From the NCBI GenBank assembly GCA_963817065.1, contig CAWFMO010000001.1:868001-932000 (forward strand): a DNA stretch of 64,000 bases, given 5' to 3'. Position 1 is the stretch's first letter. Each line of letters opens with the position of its first letter. The notes beneath the pieces were generated by a model that saw nothing but the letters and a program-made list of their open reading frames with translations, was not told where the DNA came from and searched no databases. The DNA comes from CAWFMO01 sp963817065 (GTDB lineage Bacteria > Actinomycetota > Thermoleophilia > Solirubrobacterales > 70-9). Made by a program: the position numbers and the translations under genes. Positions 14,999 to 25,691 of the stretch are shown one piece after another.

Positions 14999-16023
14999 GG
15001 GTCTGGGTCGACTGTACGGCCGCTGCGCACCCCCTGGTGCTGCGGCCGATCATCGAGCGGCTGATCGAAGCCGGACACGAGGTCGAGGTCACGACGCGCG
15101 ACTACGGCCAGACGCGGGGCGTGCTCGAGCGTCTCGGGATCCCCTACACCTCGGTCGGCCGCCACGGCGGGCGAACGGCGCCGGGCAAGGGCCTGGCGCT
15201 CGCCGGCCGCAGCGCGAGGCTCTGGCGCTGGGCGCGGGGCCGTGGCTTCGACCTCGCCCTCGCCCACGGATCGGTCGACATCGCGCTGGTGACGAAGGCG
15301 TTGCGGATCCCGCTCGTGCAGATGAACGACTATGAGCACGCGGGGCTCCAGCGCCGGATCTCGTTCCGCGCCGCGAAGCTGGTGATCGCCCCCGACGCGA
15401 TCCCGGTCGAGGCGATGGAGCGCGCCGGCGCGAGCCGCGAGCGCCTCTTCCGCCACCCCGGCCTCAAGGAGGACTACTACCTCGCCGACTTCGAGCCCGA
15501 CCCGTCGGCGCTCGAGTCGCTCGGGATCGACCGAGAGCGGCTGCTGGTCGTGCTGCGGCCGCCGCCGGAGACCTCCGAGTACCACCGCGACAACCCGCTC
15601 TACGAAGGGCTGCTCAAGCGGCTCGCGGGGGAGGAGGGGGCGACGACGGTCGTGATTCCGCGGACCGGGGGCCAGGGACAGGCCGCCCGCGAGCGCGGTG
15701 GGTCGCTGTTGGTTCCGGACGGGGAGGTGGACGCGCAGAGCCTGATCGCCTTCGCCGACCTCGTCGTCAGCGCCGGCGGGACGATGAACCGCGAGGCGGT
15801 GGCGCTCGGGACGCCGGTCTACACGATCTTCAGTGGCGAGCTCGGCGCCGTCGACGCGGCGCTGATCGACGCGGGGTTGCTGCGGCCGCTGAGCGATGCG
15901 ACAGAGCTCGAGCTCGTCAAGCGCACGAGCGAGCCCGGCGTCCGCAACCCGCGCGACCCGGCGATCCTCGCCGAGGCCGTGCTCGGCGCGGCGCCCGCGG
16001 TTGAGCGAGAATCGGGCCGATGA
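14995..16023 (+). CDS. DUF354 family protein (glycosyltransferase-like)
   Basis: 342 aa, TTG start overlapping the glyA stop (TTGA). DUF354 proteins look like GT-B glycosyltransferases without a defined reaction. The N-terminal half begins VWVDCTAAAHPLVLRPIIE with the EVTTRDYGQT segment, and PLVQMNDYEHAG sits mid-protein. The C-terminal half has a UDP-sugar-binding-like AFADLVVSAGGTMNREAVALGTPVYTI region, similar to MurG or WecB. It overlaps wecA by 4 nt, which suggests an envelope glycan role. No signal peptide. Confidence 0.82.
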   Translation: MRVWVDCTAAAHPLVLRPIIERLIEAGHEVEVTTRDYGQTRGVLERLGIPYTSVGRHGGRTAPGKGLALAGRSARLWRWARGRGFDLALAHGSVDIALVTKALRIPLVQMNDYEHAGLQRRISFRAAKLVIAPDAIPVEAMERAGASRERLFRHPGLKEDYYLADFEPDPSALESLGIDRERLLVVLRPPPETSEYHRDNPLYEGLLKRLAGEEGATTVVIPRTGGQGQAARERGGSLLVPDGEVDAQSLIAFADLVVSAGGTMNREAVALGTPVYTIFSGELGAVDAALIDAGLLRPLSDATELELVKRTSEPGVRNPRDPAILAEAVLGAAPAVERESGR

Positions 16024-17183
16024 AGCCCGACAGCATCGATGCCCTGCTCGCGTTCGTCTTCGCGGGCTCGGTCGCCTGGATGCTGGTCCCGGCAGCGGAG
16101 TCGATCGCGCGCCGGATCGGGGCGATCGACCTGCCCTCGGAGCGCGGGCTGCACGACGTGCCGACCCCGAAGCTCGGCGGGCTGGCGATCCTGGTCGCCG
16201 TGCTCGGCGCCGGACTGATCTGGCTGCCCTGGAACGAGGACACGCGCGTGATCCTCGGCGGCGCGGCGGCGATCACAGCGCTCGGGGTCGTCGACGACGT
16301 CTTCGAGCTCCCGGCGCTGCCGAAGCTGATCGGGCAGATCGCCGCGGCCTCGATCCCGACGATCGGCGGGGTGGTCGTCGACGCGACGACGCTGCCGTTC
16401 ATCGGCGGCTTCGAGCTCGGCTGGGTCGCATACCCGCTGACCGTGATCGGGATCGTCGCGATCATCAACGTGATCAACTTCATCGACGGCGTCGACGGGC
16501 TCGCCTCGGGGGTCTGCGCGATCTCGGCGATGGCGCTCTCGGTGATCGCGCTGTCGCTCGACCGCACCGAGGCCGGCGTGCTCGCGGCGCTGACCGCCGG
16601 CGCCTCGCTCGGGTTCCTGCGGCACGGCTTTCCGCCCGCCTCGAGCTTCATGGGCGACACGGGGTCGAACCTGCTCGGCTACCTGCTCGCGGTGACCGCG
16701 GTCCAAGGGTCGCTGAAGACCAACGCGGTCCTCGCGCTGGCGCTGCCGCTGCTCGTGCTCGCGGTCCCGATCCTCGACACCGGGTTCGTGGTCGCGAAGC
16801 GGATCCGCTACCGCAAGCCCGTCTACCAGGCGGACCGCTGGCACTTCCACCACCGGATGGCGAACATCGGCTTCTCGCGGCGGCGGACGCTCGCCTACCT
16901 CTACGGCTGGACGCTGGTCCTCGCCGGGCTGGCGCTGGCGCTGCGCTTCGTTCCCTACAGCGACGACCGCGGCAACTTCGACCCCTTATGGACCGCGGTG
17001 ATGGCGCTCTGCCTGCTGATCGCGCTCGGGGCGAGCGTCTATCTCGTGCTCGTGCTCGAGATCCTCAAGCTGCGGCGGCCGCGCAAGGGGCCCGTCCCGG
17101 AGGACGCTCAACCCGAGCCACCCCCGAATCCGGCCCAGCCGCCGCTGCCCCCGGCCCGAGAGCCGCCCTCGCGCTCGTACTGA
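16020..17183 (+). CDS. wecA: Undecaprenyl-phosphate sugar-1-phosphate transferase (WecA/TagO-like)
   Basis: 387 aa integral membrane protein with about ten helices. It should transfer a GlcNAc-1-phosphate-type group to polyprenyl phosphate, the first step of surface glycan assembly. Family motifs: GLHDVPTPKLGG near residue 41, the Mg-binding GVVDDVFELPALPK, NVINFIDGVDGLASG, FMGDTGSN and the cytoplasmic RWHFHHR (HIHH-type). The C-terminal 50 residues are Pro-rich and probably disordered. ATG overlaps the DUF354 stop by 4 nt. The MraY group is less likely because of the gene context next to atpI. Confidence 0.9.
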   Translation: MKPDSIDALLAFVFAGSVAWMLVPAAESIARRIGAIDLPSERGLHDVPTPKLGGLAILVAVLGAGLIWLPWNEDTRVILGGAAAITALGVVDDVFELPALPKLIGQIAAASIPTIGGVVVDATTLPFIGGFELGWVAYPLTVIGIVAIINVINFIDGVDGLASGVCAISAMALSVIALSLDRTEAGVLAALTAGASLGFLRHGFPPASSFMGDTGSNLLGYLLAVTAVQGSLKTNAVLALALPLLVLAVPILDTGFVVAKRIRYRKPVYQADRWHFHHRMANIGFSRRRTLAYLYGWTLVLAGLALALRFVPYSDDRGNFDPLWTAVMALCLLIALGASVYLVLVLEILKLRRPRKGPVPEDAQPEPPPNPAQPPLPPAREPPSRSY

Positions 17184-17190
17184 TCCCCGA

Positions 17191-17196
17191 TATATT
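17191..17196 (+). promoter_or_regulatory. Candidate -10 box of the ATP synthase operon
   Basis: TATATT in otherwise GC-rich DNA, 8 nt after the wecA stop and 35 nt before the atpI-like TTG start. It is the best AT-rich hexamer upstream of the atp genes. No convincing -35 hexamer was found. Confidence 0.4.
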
Positions 17197-17231
17197 CGCC
17201 AGCCCTGTCCGCCGCGATTCGAACACCTGAC

Positions 17232-17600
17232 TTGACGATCCTTCGACATCTCGACCTGATCGTCCTCGCGCTCGCGCTGCCCGTTTTCGTGGCGGCGGAG
17301 CTGCCGATGCTCGGCTACGCGGTCGCGGCCGCGGCCTGGCTGGTCCAGAAGGCGGTCTTCACGATCGCCCGCCAGCGGACCCAGGGCGCGCTCGCCGAGG
17401 GCAACCGCAACCTCGCACTCGGAACACTCGCCGGGGCGACCCTCGGCCGGGTCTGGATCGTGACGCTGGCGATCCTGCTCGTCGGGCTGCTCGCCGAGCG
17501 CGAGGACGGGCTCGCCGCCGCGGTGCTCTGCGCGATCCTGGTCACCGTCCACCTCGCCAGCGAGGCCGTCGCGCGGCTGATGGAGCCGGAGCCCTCGTGA
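17232..17600 (+). CDS. AtpI-like small membrane protein
   Basis: 122 aa, TTG start. Four hydrophobic segments can be drawn (about residues 7-24, 28-42, 64-86 and 92-108). It lies immediately before atpB and overlaps it by 4 nt, the position of atpI in ATP synthase operons; AtpI proteins assist c-ring assembly or Mg uptake. Sequence identity with known AtpI is not obvious by eye, so the call rests on position, size and topology. Confidence 0.65.
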   Translation: MTILRHLDLIVLALALPVFVAAELPMLGYAVAAAAWLVQKAVFTIARQRTQGALAEGNRNLALGTLAGATLGRVWIVTLAILLVGLLAEREDGLAAAVLCAILVTVHLASEAVARLMEPEPS

Positions 17601-18505
17601 GCACCAAGGCCAAGGTCTGGCTCTGGGTCGGGATCTGGCTCGGGACCACTGTCCTCTTCGTCGTCCTCTTCGGCGACGCGGGCAAGAACGAGGAGTTCCA
17701 GCCCCAGGAGGAGTTCAGGCTCGAGAACTGGATCCCGATCAAGATCGGGCCGCTCGACCTCAGCATCACGAGGGCGGTGCTCTACCTGATCCTCGCCAGC
17801 GGTTTGACGATCTTCGCGATGACCTGGATCGCGAACCGCATGACCCAGAAGCCGAACCGGACCCAGACCGCGGTCGAGCTCGCCTACGACCTGACCAAGA
17901 ACAACATCACCGGCGGCAACCTCGACGGCAAGCTGGCGACCCGCTGGTTCCCGTTCCTCGCGACGCTCTTCTTTTTCATCTGGTTCTCGAACATGATCGG
18001 CTACCTGCCGCTGCCGACCAACAGCCACGAGACCGTCGACATCTTCGGGCTCGCGGTGCCGTCGTTCGCGATCTACGCGGCGACCGCGAACATCTCGATC
18101 CCGCTGGCGCTGACGCTGGTTGTCTGGGTCGCCTACCACGTCGAGGGGATCCGCGACAAGGGCTTCATCGGCTATCTGAAGAGCTGGCTGCCGTCCGGGA
18201 TCGAGGACATGCCCTTCGCCTTCAAGGCCTTCGTGTTCGTGATCGAGTGCATCTCGCACTTCGTGCGGCTGATCTCGCTCTCGGTGCGGCTCTTCGCGAA
18301 CATTCTCGCGGGGCACCTGCTGCTGCTGTTCATGGGCGGGGGGCTCGCCGTGCTTCTCGGCCTCGCGGCGCTCGGGGCCCTAACCTTCCCGATGGCCTTC
18401 GTCTTCTTCGTCTTCGAGGTCGGATTGGTGGCGACGCTCCAGGCGTTCATCTTCTCCACCCTGGCCTCGATCTACATCGGCGGCGCGGTCGCCGAAAGTC
18501 ACTAG
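17597..18505 (+). CDS. atpB: F1Fo ATP synthase subunit a
   Basis: 302 aa, GTG start. The stator channel subunit of Fo. The essential arginine is in SLSVRLFANILAGHLLL (helix 5), and the ending LQAFIFSTLASIYIGGAV is typical. The N-terminus has one hydrophobic segment then a soluble stretch with NWIPIKIGPLDLSIT. It is slightly longer than many homologues. Gene order a-c-b-delta-alpha-gamma-beta-epsilon is the standard bacterial one. Confidence 0.96.
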   Translation: MSTKAKVWLWVGIWLGTTVLFVVLFGDAGKNEEFQPQEEFRLENWIPIKIGPLDLSITRAVLYLILASGLTIFAMTWIANRMTQKPNRTQTAVELAYDLTKNNITGGNLDGKLATRWFPFLATLFFFIWFSNMIGYLPLPTNSHETVDIFGLAVPSFAIYAATANISIPLALTLVVWVAYHVEGIRDKGFIGYLKSWLPSGIEDMPFAFKAFVFVIECISHFVRLISLSVRLFANILAGHLLLLFMGGGLAVLLGLAALGALTFPMAFVFFVFEVGLVATLQAFIFSTLASIYIGGAVAESH

Positions 18506-18520
18506 GAAAGGAACAAACGA

Positions 18521-18805
18521 ATGGACCCCAGTCTGATCCCGATCGCTCAGGAAGCTGCCCAGGGAGTCACCGACACCGGCGTCACCGACGCGGGCAAGGC
18601 GATCGCCCTCGGCATCGGCGCCGGCTTGGGCTCGATCGGCGCCGGGATCGGCGTCGGATTCATCTTCGGCAAGGAGATCGAGTCGGTCGCCCGCCAGCCC
18701 GAGATGAAGGACGAGCTCCAGCAGATCCGTTGGCTCGGCTTCGCACTTACGGAAGCCGTCGCCTTCTACACGTTCATCTTCGGCCTGATCGCGTTCTTCC
18801 TCTAG
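18521..18805 (+). CDS. atpE: F1Fo ATP synthase subunit c
   Basis: 94 aa hairpin proteolipid. Helix 1 carries the Gly-rich packing motif GIGAGLGSIGAGIGVG. The loop RQPEMKDELQQ is the F1 contact. Helix 2 has the ion-binding carboxylate in GFALTEAVAFYTFIFG. The residues after the Glu (Ala-Val) are not the Ser-Thr of typical Na+ c-rings, so H+ coupling is more likely. A GGAAAGGA SD precedes the ATG. The N-terminal 20 residues are a short extension. Confidence 0.96.
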   Translation: MDPSLIPIAQEAAQGVTDTGVTDAGKAIALGIGAGLGSIGAGIGVGFIFGKEIESVARQPEMKDELQQIRWLGFALTEAVAFYTFIFGLIAFFL

Positions 18806-18811
18806 GCCGCG

Positions 18812-19384
18812 TTGGACGTACTGCTCGACATTGCACCGCTGATCGCCGCCACCGAGGAGGAGGGGGGCGGCAGCTTCCTCGTCTCCCCGGCGCTCGGGCT
18901 GATGGTCTGGACGCTGGCGATCTTCCTGTTCACGATGTGGGTGCTGAACAAGCTCGCGTTCCCGAAGATCCAGGAGGCGCTCGACAAGCGCGCCAACGCG
19001 ATCGCCGAGAACATCTCGGCGTCCGAGCGCCAGCGCAAGGAGGCCGACGAGCTGCTCAAGGAGTACCGCGGGCGGCTGCAGGAGGCGCGCGAGCAGGCGG
19101 ACGACATCCTCGCCCGCTCGCGCAAGGCCGCGGAGACGGCGAAGTCGGCCGCGGCCGACGAGAGCCGCGAGAAGCGCGAGGAGATGGTCGCCGCCGCGCG
19201 TCGCGACATCGACGCCGAGACCCGGCGATCGCTGGAGCGGATCCGCAAGGAGGTCGCCGACCTGACCGTTCTCGCGACCGAGAAGGTGACCCGCAAGAGC
19301 CTCGACGACGCCGACCACAAGCGGCTCGTCGAGGAGGCGCTGAGCGAGGTTGATTTCTCGGCGCTCAGTGGAGACAAGGCGTGA
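18812..19384 (+). CDS. atpF: F1Fo ATP synthase subunit b
   Basis: 190 aa, TTG start 6 nt after atpE. One transmembrane helix (about residues 28-48, LGLMVWTLAIFLFTMWVL) is followed by a long charged coiled coil (FPKIQEALDKRANAIAENIS onward) that forms the peripheral stalk. No SD is apparent, which fits translational coupling with atpE. A 70-nt gap with a structured element separates it from atpH, the only sizeable gap in the operon. Confidence 0.93.
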   Translation: MDVLLDIAPLIAATEEEGGGSFLVSPALGLMVWTLAIFLFTMWVLNKLAFPKIQEALDKRANAIAENISASERQRKEADELLKEYRGRLQEAREQADDILARSRKAAETAKSAAADESREKREEMVAAARRDIDAETRRSLERIRKEVADLTVLATEKVTRKSLDDADHKRLVEEALSEVDFSALSGDKA

Positions 19385-19413
19385 CAGGGTTCCCATCAGA
19401 GATGCATCCCCAC

Positions 19414-19451
19414 CGCGTATCCCCGCAGGGCGAAGCCCGAGGAGATGCGCG
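19414..19451 (+). repeat. Structured intergenic element, copy 2
   Basis: Between atpF and atpH. An unbroken 8-bp helix (CGCGTATC 19414-19421 with GATGCGCG 19444-19451, one G-T pair) encloses CCCGCA, a GGGC-GAA-GCCC hairpin (19428-19438) and GAGGA. The core 19421-19443 differs from copy 1 (2681-2703) at one base. GAGGAG 19439-19444 lies 10 nt before the atpH ATG and is partly inside the helix, so it could regulate access to the ribosome binding site. Confidence 0.5.
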
Positions 19452-19454
19452 CTA

Positions 19455-19988
19455 ATGGAAGCGATCGCGCGCGTATACGCAGATGCCCTGTTCAGGGCCG
19501 CGAAGGACGCGGGCAAGCTCGACTCGATCCGCGAGCAGCTCGAGCAGTTCGCCGACGCGCTGCGCGAGAACCGCGAGCTGCAGCTGTTCTTCTTCAGCCC
19601 CTACTTCTCCTCGGCGGAGAAGATCGACGGCCTGCACAAGGTCCTCGACGGGGCCGACGACGAGCTCACGAACTTCCTCGAGCTGCTCAACGAAAAGCAC
19701 CGGATGCCGGTCCTGTTCCGGATCCAGCGCCAGTTCGAGGAGCTCTGGAAGAAGGAGAACAAGCGAATCGACGTCACCGTGACCAGCGCGATCGAGCTCG
19801 ACCCGGGCGTCGTCGAGAAGCTCGGCGAGCAGATCGAGCAGCAGACCGGCCAGAAGGTCGAGCTCTCGAGCGATGTCGACGAGAACATCCTCGGGGGCCT
19901 GGTGCTCCAGGTCGGAAACATGGTGCTCGACGCGAGCATCCGCAATCGGTTGGAACAACTTCGAAAGAACGTCGCCCAGGCGGCCTAG
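19455..19988 (+). CDS. atpH: F1Fo ATP synthase subunit delta
   Basis: 177 aa from ATG 19455, giving the normal N-terminus ARVYADALFRAAKDAGK. Delta (OSCP) links F1 to the b stalk. The FLELLNEKHRMPVL segment and the terminal GGLVLQVGNMVLDASIRNRLEQLR are diagnostic. An in-frame upstream start at 19350 would overlap atpF and run through the structured element, so it was not used. Confidence 0.95.
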   Translation: MEAIARVYADALFRAAKDAGKLDSIREQLEQFADALRENRELQLFFFSPYFSSAEKIDGLHKVLDGADDELTNFLELLNEKHRMPVLFRIQRQFEELWKKENKRIDVTVTSAIELDPGVVEKLGEQIEQQTGQKVELSSDVDENILGGLVLQVGNMVLDASIRNRLEQLRKNVAQAA

Positions 19989-20006
19989 GAAAGGGACCCG
20001 AAGACC

Positions 20007-21704
<1,698 letters not shown>

Positions 21705-21707
21705 TCG

Positions 21708-22637
21708 ATGGCCACCCGCAAGGAAGTCCGCAGCCGAATCGCTTCGGTGAAGAACGTGCAGAAGATCACCCGCGCGATGGAGATGGTCGCCGCCGCGCGG
21801 CTGCGGCGCGCCGAGGAGCGCATCGACCACCTCCGCCCCTACGCCCAGCGGCTGCGCAAGATGACCCGCAACGTCGCCGAGGCGGCCGGAACCGAGGCCC
21901 GCGGCGTCCCGCTGCTCTCCGAGCGCGAGGACGTCAAGCACGTCGGCGTCCTGCTCGTGACCGGTGACCGCGGTCTCGCCGGCTCGTTCAACTCGCAGAT
22001 CATCCGCGAGGGGCTGCGGCTCGGAGTCGAGCTCCGCGGCGAGGGCAAGGACGTCAGCTACTCGGTCGTCGGGCGCCGCGGCGTCTCGACGATGCGCTTC
22101 CGCGGCGAGGAGCTGCGGGGCGAGTTCGTCGGCTTCACCGACCGTCCCGCCTTCTCCGACGCGCGCGACATCGCCGAGCAGCTGACCAGCGCCTACATCG
22201 ACGAGGAGCTCGACCGCGTCGACCTGATCTACAACCGCTACGTCTCGCCGCTGACCCAGTACGTGCGGCGGCAGGTGCTGCTGCCGATCCAGCAGGCCGA
22301 TGTCTTCGGCGAAGGCGTCGAGGAGCTCGCCAAGGAGGAGGACGAGGTCGACTCCGAGCTCGCCGAGGCGCACCGCCGGGCGCTCTGGGTCTACGAGCCC
22401 GAGCCCGACGAGCTCCTCGCCGAGCTGATCCCCGAGTACGCGCAGCTCTCGGTTTACCGGGCGCTGCTCGAGTCGACGGCTTCGGAGCACGGGTCGCGGA
22501 TGACTGCGATGCGAAACGCGGCCGAGAACGCCAAAGAGGTGATCAGCGACCTGACGCTGGAGATGAACCGCGTGCGGCAGGCCGAGATCACGCAGGAGAT
22601 CCTCGAGGTCGTCGGCGGCGCAGAGGCGCTGAGCTGA
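21708..22637 (+). CDS. atpG: F1Fo ATP synthase subunit gamma
   Basis: 309 aa, 3 nt after atpA. The rotating central shaft. The N-terminal helix KEVRSRIASVKNVQKITRAMEMVAAARLRR and the C-terminal helix ending RMTAMRNAAENAKEVISDLTLEMNRVRQAEIT are canonical. An inserted charged stretch (EGVEELAKEEDEVDSELAEA, about 205-224) is longer than in E. coli. Confidence 0.97.
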   Translation: MATRKEVRSRIASVKNVQKITRAMEMVAAARLRRAEERIDHLRPYAQRLRKMTRNVAEAAGTEARGVPLLSEREDVKHVGVLLVTGDRGLAGSFNSQIIREGLRLGVELRGEGKDVSYSVVGRRGVSTMRFRGEELRGEFVGFTDRPAFSDARDIAEQLTSAYIDEELDRVDLIYNRYVSPLTQYVRRQVLLPIQQADVFGEGVEELAKEEDEVDSELAEAHRRALWVYEPEPDELLAELIPEYAQLSVYRALLESTASEHGSRMTAMRNAAENAKEVISDLTLEMNRVRQAEITQEILEVVGGAEALS

Positions 22638-22664
22638 GAACTTCCAGAACTACCAAGGAGACGA

Positions 22665-24162
<1,498 letters not shown>

Positions 24163-24170
<8 letters not shown>

Positions 24171-24579
24171 GGACCACACCCTCCGCGCCGAGGTGCTGAC
24201 GCCCGAGGGCGAGGTATTCGACGGCGAGGTCAAGCGGGTCTCGACCCGGACCGCCGTCGGCGAGATCGGCATCCTCGCCAACCACGTTCCGGTGCTCGCG
24301 AGGCTCCAGCCGACCGAGCTCCGGCTCGAGACGCCCGACGGCGAGACCAAGCGCTGGGCGCAGGCCGAGGGCTGGCTCCAGGTCTTCGCCAACCGCGCGA
24401 TCCTGCTCGTCAGCGAGGCGATCGAGCCCGAGCAGCTCGACCGCGGCGAGCTCGAGCAGCGGATCAAGGACGCCGAGCAGGGTATGAGCGAGGCGGACGA
24501 CGGCTCGGCCGCCCAAAAGCAGGCCGAGCGCGCCAAGCTCCGCGCCGAGGCCTTCCTCGGCGTCGCCTCCGGCGACTAG
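24163..24579 (+). CDS. atpC: F1Fo ATP synthase subunit epsilon
   Basis: 138 aa. The N-terminal beta sandwich is present (LRAEVLTPEGEVFDGEVKRV, GEIGILANHVPVLARLQPTELR), with a C-terminal helical hairpin of the type that can inhibit rotation. ATG overlapping atpD by 8 nt. It ends the operon; the M20 peptidase follows after 14 nt and may be co-transcribed. Confidence 0.95.
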
Positions 24580-24593
24580 ATCGCCGGAGTCCA

Positions 24594-25691
24594 ATGAGCG
24601 AAGAGCGCGCGCTCGCCGAGCAGCTGATCTCCTACGAGACCTCCGACGCCGAGGAGCTGCGGCTGGCGGCTGGCTTCGTCAAGGGCTGGCTCGAGTCGCG
24701 GGGGATCGACGCCAACCAGACCGAGTCCAAGGGGCTGCCGATCACGACGGCCGAGGTCGGCCCCGAAGACGCCCCGACGCTCGTCCTCCACGGCCACCTC
24801 GACGTCGTGCCCGGGCACGAGGAGCAGTTCCGGCCGCGGCTCGACGGCGACCGGCTGTTCGGCCGCGGCGCCTTCGACATGAAGGGCGCGCTCGCGGTGA
24901 TGCTGCTCGTCCTCCACGAGCTCCGCGACACGACCGAGGTCCGCGTGCGGCTCGGAATCGTCTCCGACGAGGAGTCCGAGGAGGAGGCCGACCGGGGCAC
25001 CGACGCGCTCGTCGACGCCGGCTTCACGGGTGATTTCGCGCTCACCGGAGAGCCCACCGACCTCCAGATCGGGGTCCAGGCGAAGGGCGTCCTGGCGATC
25101 CGGATCGAGGTCTCGGGGACCGCCGCGCACGGCGCGACACCGTGGCTCGGCGATAACGCCGTCCTAAAGGCGCTTGACGTGTTCCGCAGCATCGAGTCAC
25201 TACCCTTTACGCGCCAGAGCTCCGACCTCTTCGACCGGCCGTCGATCAACCTCGGCCGGATCTGGGGGGGCGACGCGTTGAACAAAGTGCCAGATACCTG
25301 CGTGATAGACGTCGACGTTCGCTACCTGCCCGAACAGGACCCAGAAGCGATCCTCGAGCAGGTCGGCGCGCTCGCCGACACGCGGATCGTCTCGACCTTT
25401 CGCCGCCCTCCGGCGGTCGTCGAGCCGAGCTCGCCCTACGTCCAGGCGCTCGGCGAGGCCGCGGCGCCGCACCACCCCGACCGCGTGATGAGCGTCGGTC
25501 GCGACGGCGCCTCGGACGTGGTCTCGTTCCTGCGCGTCGGCGTGCCCGCGGTCGAGTTCGGCCCCGTCGGCGCCGGCCACCACGGTCCCGAGGAGTGGGT
25601 CTCGGTGAGCTCGCTCGAGACCTACCGCAAGGCGCTGGTCGATTTCGCGACCGCGCTGCCCGGGGTCGGGGGGAGCCGCGGCGATGGCTGA
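24594..25691 (+). CDS. M20 family metallopeptidase (ArgE/DapE-like deacylase)
   Basis: 365 aa. A di-zinc amidohydrolase. Ligands and catalytic residues: His in VLHGHLDVVPGHEEQF, the bridging Asp in RGAFDMKGALA, the catalytic Glu pair in VSDEESEEE, Glu in LTGEPTD, and His in GAGHHGPEEWV. A dimerisation domain insertion (VQAKGVLAIRIEVSGTAAHG) is also standard. It probably deacylates an N-acyl amino acid such as acetylornithine or succinyl-diaminopimelate; which one cannot be told. It overlaps the LCP gene by 8 nt. Confidence 0.87.
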   Translation: MSEERALAEQLISYETSDAEELRLAAGFVKGWLESRGIDANQTESKGLPITTAEVGPEDAPTLVLHGHLDVVPGHEEQFRPRLDGDRLFGRGAFDMKGALAVMLLVLHELRDTTEVRVRLGIVSDEESEEEADRGTDALVDAGFTGDFALTGEPTDLQIGVQAKGVLAIRIEVSGTAAHGATPWLGDNAVLKALDVFRSIESLPFTRQSSDLFDRPSINLGRIWGGDALNKVPDTCVIDVDVRYLPEQDPEAILEQVGALADTRIVSTFRRPPAVVEPSSPYVQALGEAAAPHHPDRVMSVGRDGASDVVSFLRVGVPAVEFGPVGAGHHGPEEWVSVSSLETYRKALVDFATALPGVGGSRGDG

